Source: Raineyella sp034933565
GTDB taxonomy: Bacteria > Actinomycetota > Actinomycetes > Propionibacteriales > Propionibacteriaceae
Direction of reading: 5' to 3'
Assembly (NCBI RefSeq): GCF_034933565.1
Contig: NZ_JAYFNG010000021.1
Location: 29,175 to 93,174 of the forward strand
Length of the DNA stretch: 64,000 bases
Both the position numbers and the translations under genes were made by a program. This document shows positions 44,700 to 53,231 of this stretch, piece after piece. The notes beneath the pieces are model-generated. The model did no database searches. It saw nothing but the letters and a program-made list of their open reading frames with translations, and was not told the DNA's origin. Positions within the stretch are counted from its first letter, which is position 1. Each line of letters starts with the position of its first letter.

Positions 44700-44846
44700 G
44701 CGGTCCTTCACCGTCGTCGACCGTTTCTTCGCGGGATTCCGTCGCGGGATCGTCTGCTCTCGGGGTCATCGTCCGATCAGGTCGGTCCGCCCGCCCGGCC
44801 AGTCGCGGCGTGCGGGCGTCCCCGTCGTGGCGGGTACTGTGTCCGG

Positions 44847-45041
44847 GTGCGGGAGACGGAGTTGTGGCGCAGGCTCGGGCAACAGCTCGGGTCGGGGTAC
44901 GCCAGAGTGTGGGCCGAGCAACACGTGATGGCCGAGCTCGGCGGCCGTACGGTGGTGGAGGCCCTGGCCGCCGGTGTGCCGCCCAAGACCGTATGGCGGG
45001 CCTGCTGGGCGGCCCTCGAGCTGCCCGCCAAGGAACGCTGA
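44847..45041 (+). CDS. DUF3046 family protein
   Basis: The 64-residue protein fits DUF3046 (RETELWRRLGQQLGSGYAR, GGRTVVEALAAGVPPKTVWR), a small family found just upstream of recA in actinobacteria; function unknown. The GTG start has TACTGT (44835-44840) 6 nt upstream and no Shine-Dalgarno. Confidence 0.85.
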   Translation: MRETELWRRLGQQLGSGYARVWAEQHVMAELGGRTVVEALAAGVPPKTVWRACWAALELPAKER

Positions 45042-45110
45042 CCCCACCGCCCGGTGGCGGTGGTCGAGTTTGCGCCGACAGTGCCGACACGCCGCACCCC
45101 TCCCTGCGGA

Positions 45111-45126
45111 TCGAACATCTGTTCGG
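45111..45126. promoter_or_regulatory. LexA (SOS) box of recA
   Basis: TCGAACATCTGTTCGG matches the actinobacterial/Bacillus-type SOS box (TCGAAC-N4-GTTCGA) at all but the last base. TAAGTT (45127-45132) directly after it is a candidate -10. It lies 453 bp before the standard recA start. Confidence 0.85.
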
Positions 45127-45579
45127 TAAGTTGTCCACCGGGGTGCTACCACGAACGGCATCCGTCCACAGCCGGCAAGAGAGGCGCGGCGTTGTCAGTG
45201 GTCGTGCCTAGTGTTGTCGACGATGACGATGACGACGACGACGAAAACCGAAGGACAGGGTGGCTCCGAGGCAGACGACGGGGGCACACCGGCACCGACC
45301 ACAGCAGGACAGGACACAGCAGCACCACAGAGCGCAGTACCGCAGGGCGCAGGACCCCGGAGCGCAGCAGCGCGACAGGGCACGGCGTCACACGCAGCAC
45401 CACCAGCAGCACGCAAGCCGGCCGCACGTAAGCCGGCCGCACGCAAAGCCGGCACCGCGAAGGGCGGTGATGGCGAGGACCGACGACAGCGGGGTCCCGG
45501 CGCGAAGCGCGGGGCACCCGAATCCCCCGCTCGGCGGGGGGCGAGTGTCCCGGCGACGGGGAGACGAAAGGGCGAGCCG
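45127..45579 (+). other. Long unusual recA leader or N-terminal extension region
   Basis: This stretch is rich in ACA/GCA/CAG triplets with much more A than neighbouring DNA, has a GAC/GAT run near 45220-45243, and a 15-bp repeat (AAGCCGGCCGCACG(T/C), 45415-45445). It is in frame with recA from 45211; the frame would encode about 120 residues of Ala/Pro/Arg/Lys-rich sequence with KPAARKPAARKAG. TAGTGT (45209-45214) lies 8 nt before ATG 45223, so a leaderless start there is possible. Third positions are A-rich, which argues against ordinary coding. Either a 5' UTR or a disordered tail. Confidence 0.5.
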
Positions 45580-46635
45580 ATGGCAGTCAACAACCGCGAG
45601 CAGGCGCTGAACGCCGCGCTCGGCCAGATCGAGAAGCAGTACGGCAAGGGTTCGGTGATGCGTCTGGGAGACCGGACGCACGCCAACATCGAGGTGATCC
45701 CGACCGGGTCGGTGGCGTTGGACATCGCGCTCGGCGTCGGGGGCCTGCCACGGGGCCGGGTCGTCGAGATCTACGGGCCGGAGTCCTCCGGCAAGACGAC
45801 GGTGGCCCTGCATGCGGTGGCGCAGGCGCAGGCACAGGGTGGTATCTGTGCATTCATCGACGCGGAGCACGCCCTCGACCCCGAGTACGCGAAGAAGCTC
45901 GGTGTCGACACCGACGCCCTGCTGGTCAGCCAGCCGGACAACGGTGAGCAGGCACTGGAGATCGCCGACATGCTGGTGCGGTCCGGTGCCCTGGCCCTGA
46001 TCGTCATCGACTCGGTCGCGGCCCTGACGCCGCGCGCCGAGATCGAGGGCGAGATGGGCGATTCACACGTCGGCCTGCAGGCCCGGCTGATGAGCCAGGC
46101 GCTCCGCAAGATGACCGGTGCCCTCAGCAGCGCTGGCACCACGGCGATCTTCATCAACCAGCTGCGCGAGAAGATCGGCGTGATGTTCGGCAACCCCGAG
46201 ACCACCACCGGTGGCCGGGCGCTGAAGTTCTACGCCTCCGTCCGCCTCGACGTCCGGCGGATCGAGACGCTGAAGGACGGCACCGAGATGGTCGGCAACC
46301 GTACCCGGGTGAAGGTCGTCAAGAACAAGGTGGCCCCGCCGTTCAAGCAGGCCGAGTTCGACATCATCTACGGCCAGGGCATCAGCCGTGAGGGGTCGCT
46401 GATCGACATGGGCGTCGAGACGGGGCTGGTCCGCAAGGCCGGCGCCTGGTTCACGTACGACAGTGACCAGCTCGGCCAGGGCAAGGAGAACGCCCGCAAC
46501 TTCCTCAAGACCCATCCCGAGGTCGCCACCGAGCTGGAGACCAAGATCAAGACGAAGATGGGCATCGGAGTCGCTGCCGACGCTGCGGAGGCCGAGGAGG
46601 ACATCGACCCGGAGACGGGCGAGGTGAAGTTCTGA
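45580..46635 (+). CDS. recA: Recombinase RecA
   Basis: It drives homologous recombination and LexA self-cleavage. From ATG 45580 the protein is 351 residues, the usual size, starting MAVNNREQALNAALGQIE; Walker A is GPESSGKTT and the L2-region FINQLREKIGVMFGNPETT is intact. AAGGG lies about 9 nt upstream. An upstream in-frame extension to 45223/45211 is possible (see the leader entry). recX follows after 2 bp. Confidence 0.96.
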   Translation: MAVNNREQALNAALGQIEKQYGKGSVMRLGDRTHANIEVIPTGSVALDIALGVGGLPRGRVVEIYGPESSGKTTVALHAVAQAQAQGGICAFIDAEHALDPEYAKKLGVDTDALLVSQPDNGEQALEIADMLVRSGALALIVIDSVAALTPRAEIEGEMGDSHVGLQARLMSQALRKMTGALSSAGTTAIFINQLREKIGVMFGNPETTTGGRALKFYASVRLDVRRIETLKDGTEMVGNRTRVKVVKNKVAPPFKQAEFDIIYGQGISREGSLIDMGVETGLVRKAGAWFTYDSDQLGQGKENARNFLKTHPEVATELETKIKTKMGIGVAADAAEAEEDIDPETGEVKF

Positions 46636-46637
46636 TC

Positions 46638-47177
46638 ATGACAGGACGCCGCGCTCCGGGCCCGGAGGACAATCCGGACCCGGAGGCCGACCCGTACGAC
46701 ATCGCCCGGGAGATCGTGCTGGCCCGGCTCACCGACCGTGCCCGTTCGCGCCGTGAGCTGGAGCAGGCCCTGGCCAAGCGGCACACCGACCCCGAGGTGG
46801 CGACGGCCGTCCTCGACCGGCTGACCGAAGTGGGACTGGTCGACGACCGTGCCTTCGCGGCTGCCTGGGTGGCGTCCCGGCAGGAGCGCAAGCAGCTGTC
46901 CCGGCGTGCCCTGCGCGACGAACTCGTCCGGAAGGGCGTCGAGCGGGACATCATCGATGAGGTGCTCGAGGCGGTCGACGGGGACGAGGAGTTCAACGCA
47001 GCGCTGGCCCTGGTCGAGCGCAAGGCCCGGTCGATGGCCGGGCTGGCTCCGGAGGTCCGTCGGCGCCGATTGGTCGCAGCGCTGGCCCGACGGGGATTCT
47101 CGGCGGGGGTGGCCTACCGGGCGCTGTCCGCTCTCGAGTCGGAGCCGGACGACGGTGCCTGGTCCGACGACCTCTGA
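46638..47177 (+). CDS. recX: Regulatory protein RecX
   Basis: RecX caps and inhibits RecA filaments. The 179-residue protein has three-helix repeats with RARSRRELEQALAKRHTDPE, VGLVDDRAFAAAWVASRQ and RGFSAGVAYRALSAL. It lies 2 bp after recA in the same operon. Confidence 0.92.
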   Translation: MTGRRAPGPEDNPDPEADPYDIAREIVLARLTDRARSRRELEQALAKRHTDPEVATAVLDRLTEVGLVDDRAFAAAWVASRQERKQLSRRALRDELVRKGVERDIIDEVLEAVDGDEEFNAALALVERKARSMAGLAPEVRRRRLVAALARRGFSAGVAYRALSALESEPDDGAWSDDL

Positions 47178-47558
47178 GCTCGGCGGCCGGCTCGGTCCGG
47201 TCCCGCCTGGCCCGTCCGGTCCAGCTCGACCCGTCCGGTCCAGCTCGGCTCGGTCGGCCCCGACTGGGCCGTGCCTCGCCCGGTGGGCTGCCGGGCCGGG
47301 CATCGGGCCCGACACGGTCGGCCGCCGAGGGGACGGTGCGGCAGGGTTTGCGGGCCCTCGGTAAGATACCCGCTGAGGGTAGTGCAGTGATCCTTCACTG
47401 ACGTGAGTGATGCATATCGGGGTCGGACGACCCCGCGCACGATAGAGATGGTTGTTTACCAGAGTGGCCGGCATCGGTGGATGTTCGGCCACTCGGTGCA
47501 CCACGCTGTAGCGCCCTCCTGATCTGCACGGACGCGTGCCGAAGGGAGTGCTTGCCAT
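47178..47558 (+). other. Intergenic region and probable structured leader of rny
   Basis: The region has no convincing gene. A 19-bp unit CCCGTCCGGTCCAGCTCG(A/G) is repeated at 47211-47229 and 47230-47248. Further on, CAGTGA/TCACTG (47384-47400), GGGGTC/GACCCC (47419-47433) and GAGTGGCCG/CGGCCACTC (47462-47494) can form successive hairpins. AT-rich words near 47370 (GTAAGATACC) and 47412 may hold a promoter. These structures fit a long rny 5' UTR; RNase Y/E genes are often autoregulated through their leaders. Confidence 0.45.
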
Positions 47559-49337
47559 ATGAACTCGATGGTCGGGTTCCTGGTCGTCGGGGCCCTCCTC
47601 GTCGTTGTCCTCATCGCCATCGCGGTGCTGGCCGTCATCCTGCTGCGCCGGTACCGCGCGGCGGGCCCGGAGGGTCCGACGCCGGCCCAGCTCGAGGAGA
47701 TCGCCCGGCTGCGGGCGGAGGCCCAGCAGGAGGTCGATGCGCTGCGAGCCCGTGCGCTCGAGGAGGCCCACGGCCTGCGGGCCGACGGGCAGGCCGAGGC
47801 GGACGCCGCCCGGGCCCACGCCGCCCGGCTCCGGGCCGAGGCCGAGACCTACCAGCGCACGCTGCGGGAGGAGGCGGACAGCTACGACCAGTCGATCCGT
47901 TCGGCGGTCGATGACCTGCGTCAGAAGGCCCAGGCCGCCCTGCTGCAGGCCGAGGCGGCCCAGCTCGAGGGGGATCGGCTGCGGGGCGAGGCCGCCTCGT
48001 TCTCCCAGTCCCAACACGACGAGATCCGCGAGATCCGGCTGAGTCAGGAGCGCCGTGAGCACCGGCTCACCGAGCGCGAGGAACGCCTCGATCGCGACGG
48101 AGCGGAGCTGGAACGGCGCCGCGGCGAGGCCGAGGCCCAGCGCCAGGAGCTCGGGACCCGCGAGGCCGCCGTGTCCGCGGCGGAGGCCGACCGGCGGGCG
48201 GCCCTGGAGCGGATCGCCGGGCTGAGCGCCGAGCAGGCCCGCGAGGAGGTCCTTGCCGTCGCGCAGCAGGACTCCAAGCGCCAGGCCGCGATCATCGCCC
48301 GCGACATCGAGTCGGAGGCCCGTCGGCATGCGGAGGTCAAGGCCCAGGCGGTGATCGTCGAGGCGATCCAGCGGCTCGCGCCCGAGCAGACGGCCGAGTC
48401 GGTGGTCTCGACCGTCGACCTGCCGAGCGACGAGATGAAGGGGCGGATCATCGGCCGCGAGGGGCGCAACATCCGCTCGTTCGAACAGATCACCGGGGTC
48501 AACGTCCTGATCGACGACACGCCGGAGACGGTGCTGCTGTCCTGTTTCGACCCGGTGCGGCGCGAGACCGCACGGTTGGCACTGACCGAGCTCATCGCGG
48601 ACGGCCGGATCCATCCGGCCCGGATCGAGCAGGTGTACGAGCGGTCCCAGCGCCGGATCGCCGACCGCTGCCAGCAGGCCGCCGAGGACGCGTTGCTGGA
48701 GGTCGGCATCCACGATCTCCACCCTGAGTTGGTCACCCTGATGGGCCGCCTGCGCTACCGCACCTCGTACGGCCAGAACGTGCTCAAGCACTTGGTGGAG
48801 TGCGCCAACATCGCCGGCGTGATGGCGGCCGAGTTGAAGCTGGACGTGGCGAGCTGCAAGCGCGGTGCGTTCCTGCACGACATCGGCAAGGCCCTCACCC
48901 ATGAGGTGCAGGGGCCGCACGCGGTCATCGGCGCCGACCTGGCCCGCAAATACGGGGAGTCCGAGGACGTCGTGCACGCCATCGAGGCGCACCACAACGA
49001 CGTCGAACCGCACTCTGTCGAGGCTGTGCTCACCCAGGCCTGCGACGCGGTGAGCGGGGGGCGGCCCGGTGCCCGCCGGGAGTCGCTGGAGTCGTACGTC
49101 CAGCGGCTGGAGCGTCTGGAGGCCCTTGCCGCGGCCCACGAGGGCGTCTCCAAGGTCTTCGCCATGCAGGCCGGCCGCGAGGTGCGGGTGATGGTCGAGC
49201 CGGGAGCCGTGGACGACATCGGTGCCCAGGTGCTCGCCCGCGACATCGCCAAGCAGGTCGAGGAGGAGCTGACCTACCCCGGCCAGATCCGGGTGACGGT
49301 CGTGCGCGAGTCCCGCGCCACCGAGGTGGCCCGCTGA
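47559..49337 (+). CDS. rny: Ribonuclease Y
   Basis: A membrane-anchored endoribonuclease that starts mRNA decay. The 592-residue protein has an N-terminal membrane helix (residues 5-30), a long Ala/Glu/Arg-rich coiled coil to about 290, a KH domain (MKGRIIGREGRNIRSFEQIT) and an HD domain (FLHDIGKALTHE, EAHHNDVEPHS). GAAGGGAG lies ~10 nt before the ATG. Presence of RNase Y suits Propionibacteriales. Confidence 0.94.
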   Translation: MNSMVGFLVVGALLVVVLIAIAVLAVILLRRYRAAGPEGPTPAQLEEIARLRAEAQQEVDALRARALEEAHGLRADGQAEADAARAHAARLRAEAETYQRTLREEADSYDQSIRSAVDDLRQKAQAALLQAEAAQLEGDRLRGEAASFSQSQHDEIREIRLSQERREHRLTEREERLDRDGAELERRRGEAEAQRQELGTREAAVSAAEADRRAALERIAGLSAEQAREEVLAVAQQDSKRQAAIIARDIESEARRHAEVKAQAVIVEAIQRLAPEQTAESVVSTVDLPSDEMKGRIIGREGRNIRSFEQITGVNVLIDDTPETVLLSCFDPVRRETARLALTELIADGRIHPARIEQVYERSQRRIADRCQQAAEDALLEVGIHDLHPELVTLMGRLRYRTSYGQNVLKHLVECANIAGVMAAELKLDVASCKRGAFLHDIGKALTHEVQGPHAVIGADLARKYGESEDVVHAIEAHHNDVEPHSVEAVLTQACDAVSGGRPGARRESLESYVQRLERLEALAAAHEGVSKVFAMQAGREVRVMVEPGAVDDIGAQVLARDIAKQVEEELTYPGQIRVTVVRESRATEVAR

Positions 49338-49440
49338 CGCAGCTCGCTACGGAGAGGCCGACCGGCGGGGCACGAGGACGACGACCCGGGACGACACCTG
49401 GGACGGTCCGGGGAGATCCGGGACAACGACGACGGGGCCT

Positions 49441-49490
49441 GGCACGGATGAGGGGCCCGGCACTGATGTGCCGGGCCCCTCATCCGTGTC
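49441..49490. terminator. Very long hairpin between rny and gluD
   Basis: Bases 49445-49463 pair perfectly with 49468-49486 (19 bp, TGAT loop), and pairing continues outward to 49441/49490 with one wobble. It separates two convergent operons and should terminate both, though neither side has a clear T tract. Confidence 0.8.
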
Positions 49491-49561
49491 GAGTGCGACC
49501 ACGCTGCGCTGAGCAGGACCACGCTCGCTGAGCGGGACCCGACCCGTCGAGTGGGGCGGAT

Positions 49562-50473
49562 TCACTCCTTGAGCGGCACCTCCTGGTTGTGCACGTGGTC
49601 CTCCATGTTGAGTCGCTCGAGCTTGAGCATCCGGCCGGCCTGCCGTGAGCGGGAGCGACCCTCCAGATAGCCGGCGAGCCGGGTCAGCGAGTAGTTGATG
49701 ATGATGAACAGCACCGCCGCGACCAGGAACGCCGCGATGGAGTTGGACCAGCGACTGGCCAGGGTCTGGGAGGAGCGCAGCAGCTCGGGGTAGCTGATGA
49801 TGTAGCCGAGGGCCGAGTCCTTCACGATGACGACCAGCTGGGAGACCAGCGCCGGGAGCATCGCCGTGACGGCCTGGGGCAGCAGGATCAGCCGTCGGGT
49901 CTGACCGATGCTGAGCCCGATGCCGAGCCCGGCCTCGGTCTGGCCGCGCGGCAGGCTGTTGACGCCCGCGCGCAGCAGCTCGGCGATGACCGCCGAGTTG
50001 TAGAACGTCAGACCGGCGACCACGGCGACCAGCGGTTTGACCTCGACCAGTGAGCCGGTGAACAGGCTGGCCATGAACGGCACGAAGATCGTCATGAAGT
50101 AGACGAAGAGCATCATCATCAGCACCGGGACGGCCCGGAAGAACTCGATGATGACGGTGCACACGAACGACACCGGCCGGTTGAAGGACATCCGCCCGAG
50201 CGCCAGCGCCAGCCCCAGCAGGGAGGCCAGCACCACCGCCATGGCCGCCGCCTGGATGGTGTTGATGATGCCGGGCAGGATGTACGACACCCAGGTGTCG
50301 GCCCGCAGGAACGGGGCCCATTTGGCGCCGGTCAGCTGCGCGCGCAACCCCCAGATCAGCCCGGCCACCAGGGCGGCGATGACCACGATGCCGACCAGGC
50401 CGATGATCCGGTTGCGGAGGATGCCCCGGGGCCCCGGCGCATCGAAAAGAACGCTCGCCTGCTGCGTACTCAT
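49562..50473 (-). CDS. gluD: Glutamate-type amino acid ABC transporter permease GluD
   Basis: The 303-residue permease has five to six membrane segments and the His/Glu/Gln-type permease region AVIAELLRAGVNSLPRGQTEAGLG in pieces, followed by VTAMLPALVSQLVVIVKDSA. The ATG overlaps the gluC stop (ATGA). The cytoplasmic C-terminus (RLNMEDHVHNQEVPLKE) is an extra tail. Order A-B-C-D equals the Corynebacterium glutamate importer; the substrate is inferred from this. Confidence 0.85.
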   Translation of the reverse strand: MSTQQASVLFDAPGPRGILRNRIIGLVGIVVIAALVAGLIWGLRAQLTGAKWAPFLRADTWVSYILPGIINTIQAAAMAVVLASLLGLALALGRMSFNRPVSFVCTVIIEFFRAVPVLMMMLFVYFMTIFVPFMASLFTGSLVEVKPLVAVVAGLTFYNSAVIAELLRAGVNSLPRGQTEAGLGIGLSIGQTRRLILLPQAVTAMLPALVSQLVVIVKDSALGYIISYPELLRSSQTLASRWSNSIAAFLVAAVLFIIINYSLTRLAGYLEGRSRSRQAGRMLKLERLNMEDHVHNQEVPLKE

Positions 50474-51153
50474 CGCTGCACCTGCCATTTCGTCGAGGCC
50501 CAGGAGAAGAACAGGCCGGCCGGCAGCGTGAGGATGACGAACCCGAGGGCCATCAGGAAGAAGATCGCGTACAGATGCTGTGGGCTGAACTCGATCATGT
50601 TCTTCATCAGGTACGAGGCCTCGGCCACGCCCACCGCCGAGACGACGGTGGTGTTCTTCGTCAGCGCGATGAAGGTGTTGCCCAGCGGGGTGATCGCCCC
50701 GCGCATCGCCTGCGGCAGGACGACCTGGGTGAGCGACTGGCCGAAGGTGAGCCCGATCGCCCGGGCGGCCTCGGCCTGTCCGTTGGGCACCGTGTTGATC
50801 CCCGACCGGATGCCCTCGGCGACGAACGTCGCGTGGTAGCCGGACAGTGCGACGACCGCCCAGGTGAACAACTGCGCCTTGGGGTCGACGGACTCCGGCA
50901 GCAGGTGCAGGTTCATGAAGAGGTAGAGCCCGAGCACGCAGAAGGTCACGATCAGCGTCAGCGGGGTGTTGCGGACCAGGGTGACGTACGCGGCGCCGAA
51001 GCGCTGCAGGGACGGGATGGGGGAGACGCGCATCACAGCGATGACCGTGCCGATGACGAGTGCGCCTCCGGCGGAGATCAGGGTCAGGCGGATCGTCATC
51101 CAGAACGCCGCCAGCACGTTGTACTGCTGGAGGAGCTCGATCAGGCCTTGCAC
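50470..51153 (-). CDS. gluC: Glutamate-type amino acid ABC transporter permease GluC
   Basis: The 227-residue permease has LVRNTPLTLIVTFCVLGLY and the EAA-type loop IRSGINTVPNGQAEAARAIG typical of polar amino acid importers. It starts with GTG and overlaps gluD by 4 bp. It should pair with GluD in a heterodimeric channel. Confidence 0.87.
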   Translation of the reverse strand: MQGLIELLQQYNVLAAFWMTIRLTLISAGGALVIGTVIAVMRVSPIPSLQRFGAAYVTLVRNTPLTLIVTFCVLGLYLFMNLHLLPESVDPKAQLFTWAVVALSGYHATFVAEGIRSGINTVPNGQAEAARAIGLTFGQSLTQVVLPQAMRGAITPLGNTFIALTKNTTVVSAVGVAEASYLMKNMIEFSPQHLYAIFFLMALGFVILTLPAGLFFSWASTKWQVQR

Positions 51154-51250
51154 GGTGGATCACCTCCGGGATCGAGGGTGCCCGGGAAGCGCCCGGGGTC
51201 GCGTCCGCGACCGTCGTGGTGTCGGGGCCTCGAGCAGGCCCGGGCACCAC

Positions 51251-51281
51251 GGGTGGGATGCGGCGCGGGCGCATCCCACCC
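51251..51281 (-). other. Intercistronic stem-loop between gluB and gluC
   Basis: GGGTGGGATGCG (51251-51262) is perfectly complementary to 51270-51281, loop of 7 nt, no T tract. It lies just after the gluB stop. Such hairpins often protect the binding-protein mRNA or attenuate the permease genes, giving excess binding protein. Confidence 0.65.
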
Positions 51282-51292
51282 GTTGCGTCGGA

Positions 51293-52129
51293 CTAGGCGG
51301 TGCCGGGCTTCGGCGGGTTCAGCTCCTTGTTCGGCTGGTAGCCGGAGGCGCCGACGTTGGCGTCCAGGAACTTCTGCCAGGAGCCGTCGTTGATCATCTT
51401 GGTGAGGGCGTCGTTGACCTTCGTCTGCAGTGCGGTGTCGCCCTTCTTGAGGCCGACGCCGTAGCGCTCCTGGGTGAACGGGTGGCCGATCACCTTCAGC
51501 TTGCCCTTGTACTGGTCCTGCGCCGCGTAGCCGGCGAGGATGATGTCATCGGTGGTCATGGCGTCCATCGACCCGGCCGCCACGGCCTCGGCGCACTTCG
51601 AGTAGGTGTCGACCTCCTGGAGCTGCACCTCCGGGTACTGGTCCTTGATCTTCTTGGCCGAGGTCGAGCCGACGACCGAACAGAGCTTGTGGCCCTTCAG
51701 GTCGGCGGGCCCGTTGATGTCGGTCCGCGACGACTGCACCAGGATGTCCTGGCCGGCGATGAAGTACGGCCCGGCGAAGTCGACCTTCTCCTTGCGGGCG
51801 TCGGTGATCGAGTACGTGGCGAAGATGAGCTGCACCTGGCCGGACTGGATCAGCGTCTCGCGCTGGGCCGAGGGTGCCTCCATGAACTTGATCTGGTTCG
51901 CCTGGTACCCGAGCTCCTTGGCGACGTACCGGGCCACGTCGACGTCGAAGCCCTTGTACTCGCTGCCGACCTGCTGGCCGAGGCCGGGCTGGTCGTACTT
52001 GATACCGATCGTAATGGTGCCGCCCGTGCCCCCGGAGGAGGAGCCTCCCGACCCGCCCGCCACACAGGCGGACAGCGCGAGGCTCATGACAGCGGCACCG
52101 ACGGCGAGGCCGATCCTGCGATAGTGCAT
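51293..52129 (-). CDS. gluB: Glutamate-type ABC transporter substrate-binding lipoprotein GluB
   Basis: The 278-residue protein has a signal peptide with lipobox LSAC, a Gly/Ser linker, and the family 3 solute-binding fold (GFDVDVARYVAKELGY, QLIFATYSITDARKEKVDFAGPY in parts). It binds the amino acid outside the membrane. AAAGGA precedes the ATG. A 20-bp direct repeat and two small hairpins lie between gluA and this gene. Confidence 0.9.
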   Translation of the reverse strand: MHYRRIGLAVGAAVMSLALSACVAGGSGGSSSGGTGGTITIGIKYDQPGLGQQVGSEYKGFDVDVARYVAKELGYQANQIKFMEAPSAQRETLIQSGQVQLIFATYSITDARKEKVDFAGPYFIAGQDILVQSSRTDINGPADLKGHKLCSVVGSTSAKKIKDQYPEVQLQEVDTYSKCAEAVAAGSMDAMTTDDIILAGYAAQDQYKGKLKVIGHPFTQERYGVGLKKGDTALQTKVNDALTKMINDGSWQKFLDANVGASGYQPNKELNPPKPGTA

Positions 52130-52194
52130 CAGGTGTTCCTTTCGGTTGGTCCGGGCGCTGCCGCCCGGGGTCTGGTGCGTACGTGGGCCGTACG

Positions 52195-52229
52195 CAGGGT
52201 GTGTCCGGAAGGTTCAGGGTGTGTCCGGA
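52195..52229. repeat. Direct repeat before gluB
   Basis: CAGGGTGTGTCCGGA occurs at 52195-52209 and 52215-52229 (20-bp period) in the gluA-gluB gap. Two small hairpins (52151-52168 and 52177-52195) precede it. Function unknown. Confidence 0.5.
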
Positions 52230-52233
52230 GGAC

Positions 52234-53019
52234 TCAGTGGGAGAGGATCTTCGACAGGAAATCGCGGGCCCGGTCGCTCTTCGGGGCGGTGAAGAAGGCG
52301 TTCGGGTCGCCCTCCTCGACGATCTGGCCGTCGGACATGAAGACCACCCGATTGGCGGCCTTGCGGGCGAAGCCCATCTCGTGGGTGACGACGATCATCG
52401 TCATCCCCTGGGCGGCGAGGTTGATCATCACATCGAGGACCTCCTGCACCATCTCCGGGTCCAGCGCCGAGGTCGGCTCGTCGAAGAGCATCACTTTCGG
52501 CTTCATCGCCAGCGCGCGGGCGATCGCCACCCGCTGCTGCTGGCCCCCGGACAGCTGGGCGGGGTACTTCTTGGCCTGGTCCGCGACGCCGACCCGCTTG
52601 AGCAGGGCCATCGCCTCGGCCTCCGCCGTCGCCCTGGCGGTCCTGCGCACCTTGAGCGGCCCGAGGGTGACGTTCTCGAGGATCGTCCGGTGGGCGAACA
52701 GGTTGAACGACTGGAAGACCATCCCGACCTCGGCGCGCAGCTGGGCCAGCTGCTTGCCCTCCGACGGGAGCCGGCGTCCGTCGATGGAGATCGTGCCCGA
52801 ATCGATCGTCTCCAGCCGGTTGATCGTCCGGATCAGTGTCGACTTGCCCGAGCCGGACGGGCCCAGGACCACCACCACCTCGCCCTTCGCCACCGACAGG
52901 TTGATGTCGCGCAGCACGTGCAAGTCACCGAAGTGCTTGTTGACGTCCTGCAGGACGACGATCGGTGCGCCGACCTCATGGACCAGCGGTCCGGTGTCCT
53001 CGGGGTGGATCGATGTCAT
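52234..53019 (-). CDS. gluA: Glutamate-type ABC transporter ATP-binding protein GluA
   Basis: The 261-residue ATPase has Walker A GPSGSGKST, signature LSGGQQQRVAIARALA, Walker B VMLFDEPTSALDPE and the HEMGFAR switch typical of polar amino acid importers. TATCGT is exactly 6 nt before the ATG, so the operon mRNA is probably leaderless. It is the first gene of gluABCD and is divergent from miaB. Confidence 0.92.
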   Translation of the reverse strand: MTSIHPEDTGPLVHEVGAPIVVLQDVNKHFGDLHVLRDINLSVAKGEVVVVLGPSGSGKSTLIRTINRLETIDSGTISIDGRRLPSEGKQLAQLRAEVGMVFQSFNLFAHRTILENVTLGPLKVRRTARATAEAEAMALLKRVGVADQAKKYPAQLSGGQQQRVAIARALAMKPKVMLFDEPTSALDPEMVQEVLDVMINLAAQGMTMIVVTHEMGFARKAANRVVFMSDGQIVEEGDPNAFFTAPKSDRARDFLSKILSH

Positions 53020-53231
53020 GACCGCACGATAGGGCCCGTCGGGTCGATTGGACAGGGGTTACGGGGGTCAGCATCATCGATTGTTCCGGGGCCGTCACAC
53101 GACGCCGCCCCGAACGCCCGTCCGTGTCGATGACGGCGGTGCTCGGCACCCGCCGGCCGTGTCGATGTGGTATCGCCTGTGGCACCGCCGTACGGATGTG
53201 GTAGGAGGCGCTCCTGTAGAGTGGGCCCGCC

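Noticed and set aside
45260..45610. His/Gln/Arg-rich frame upstream of recA in another frame
   Set aside because: It is a by-product of the ACA/GCA repeats; no start signal, and it runs into the recA start.
46368..49139. 923-residue open frame on the minus strand across rny and recA
   Set aside because: It lies antisense to two well-supported genes, has a composition typical of mirrored high-GC codons, and shows no recognisable domain or start signal. The same applies to long minus-strand frames opposite ilvB, the kup genes, nadE, the ABC exporter and dinG.
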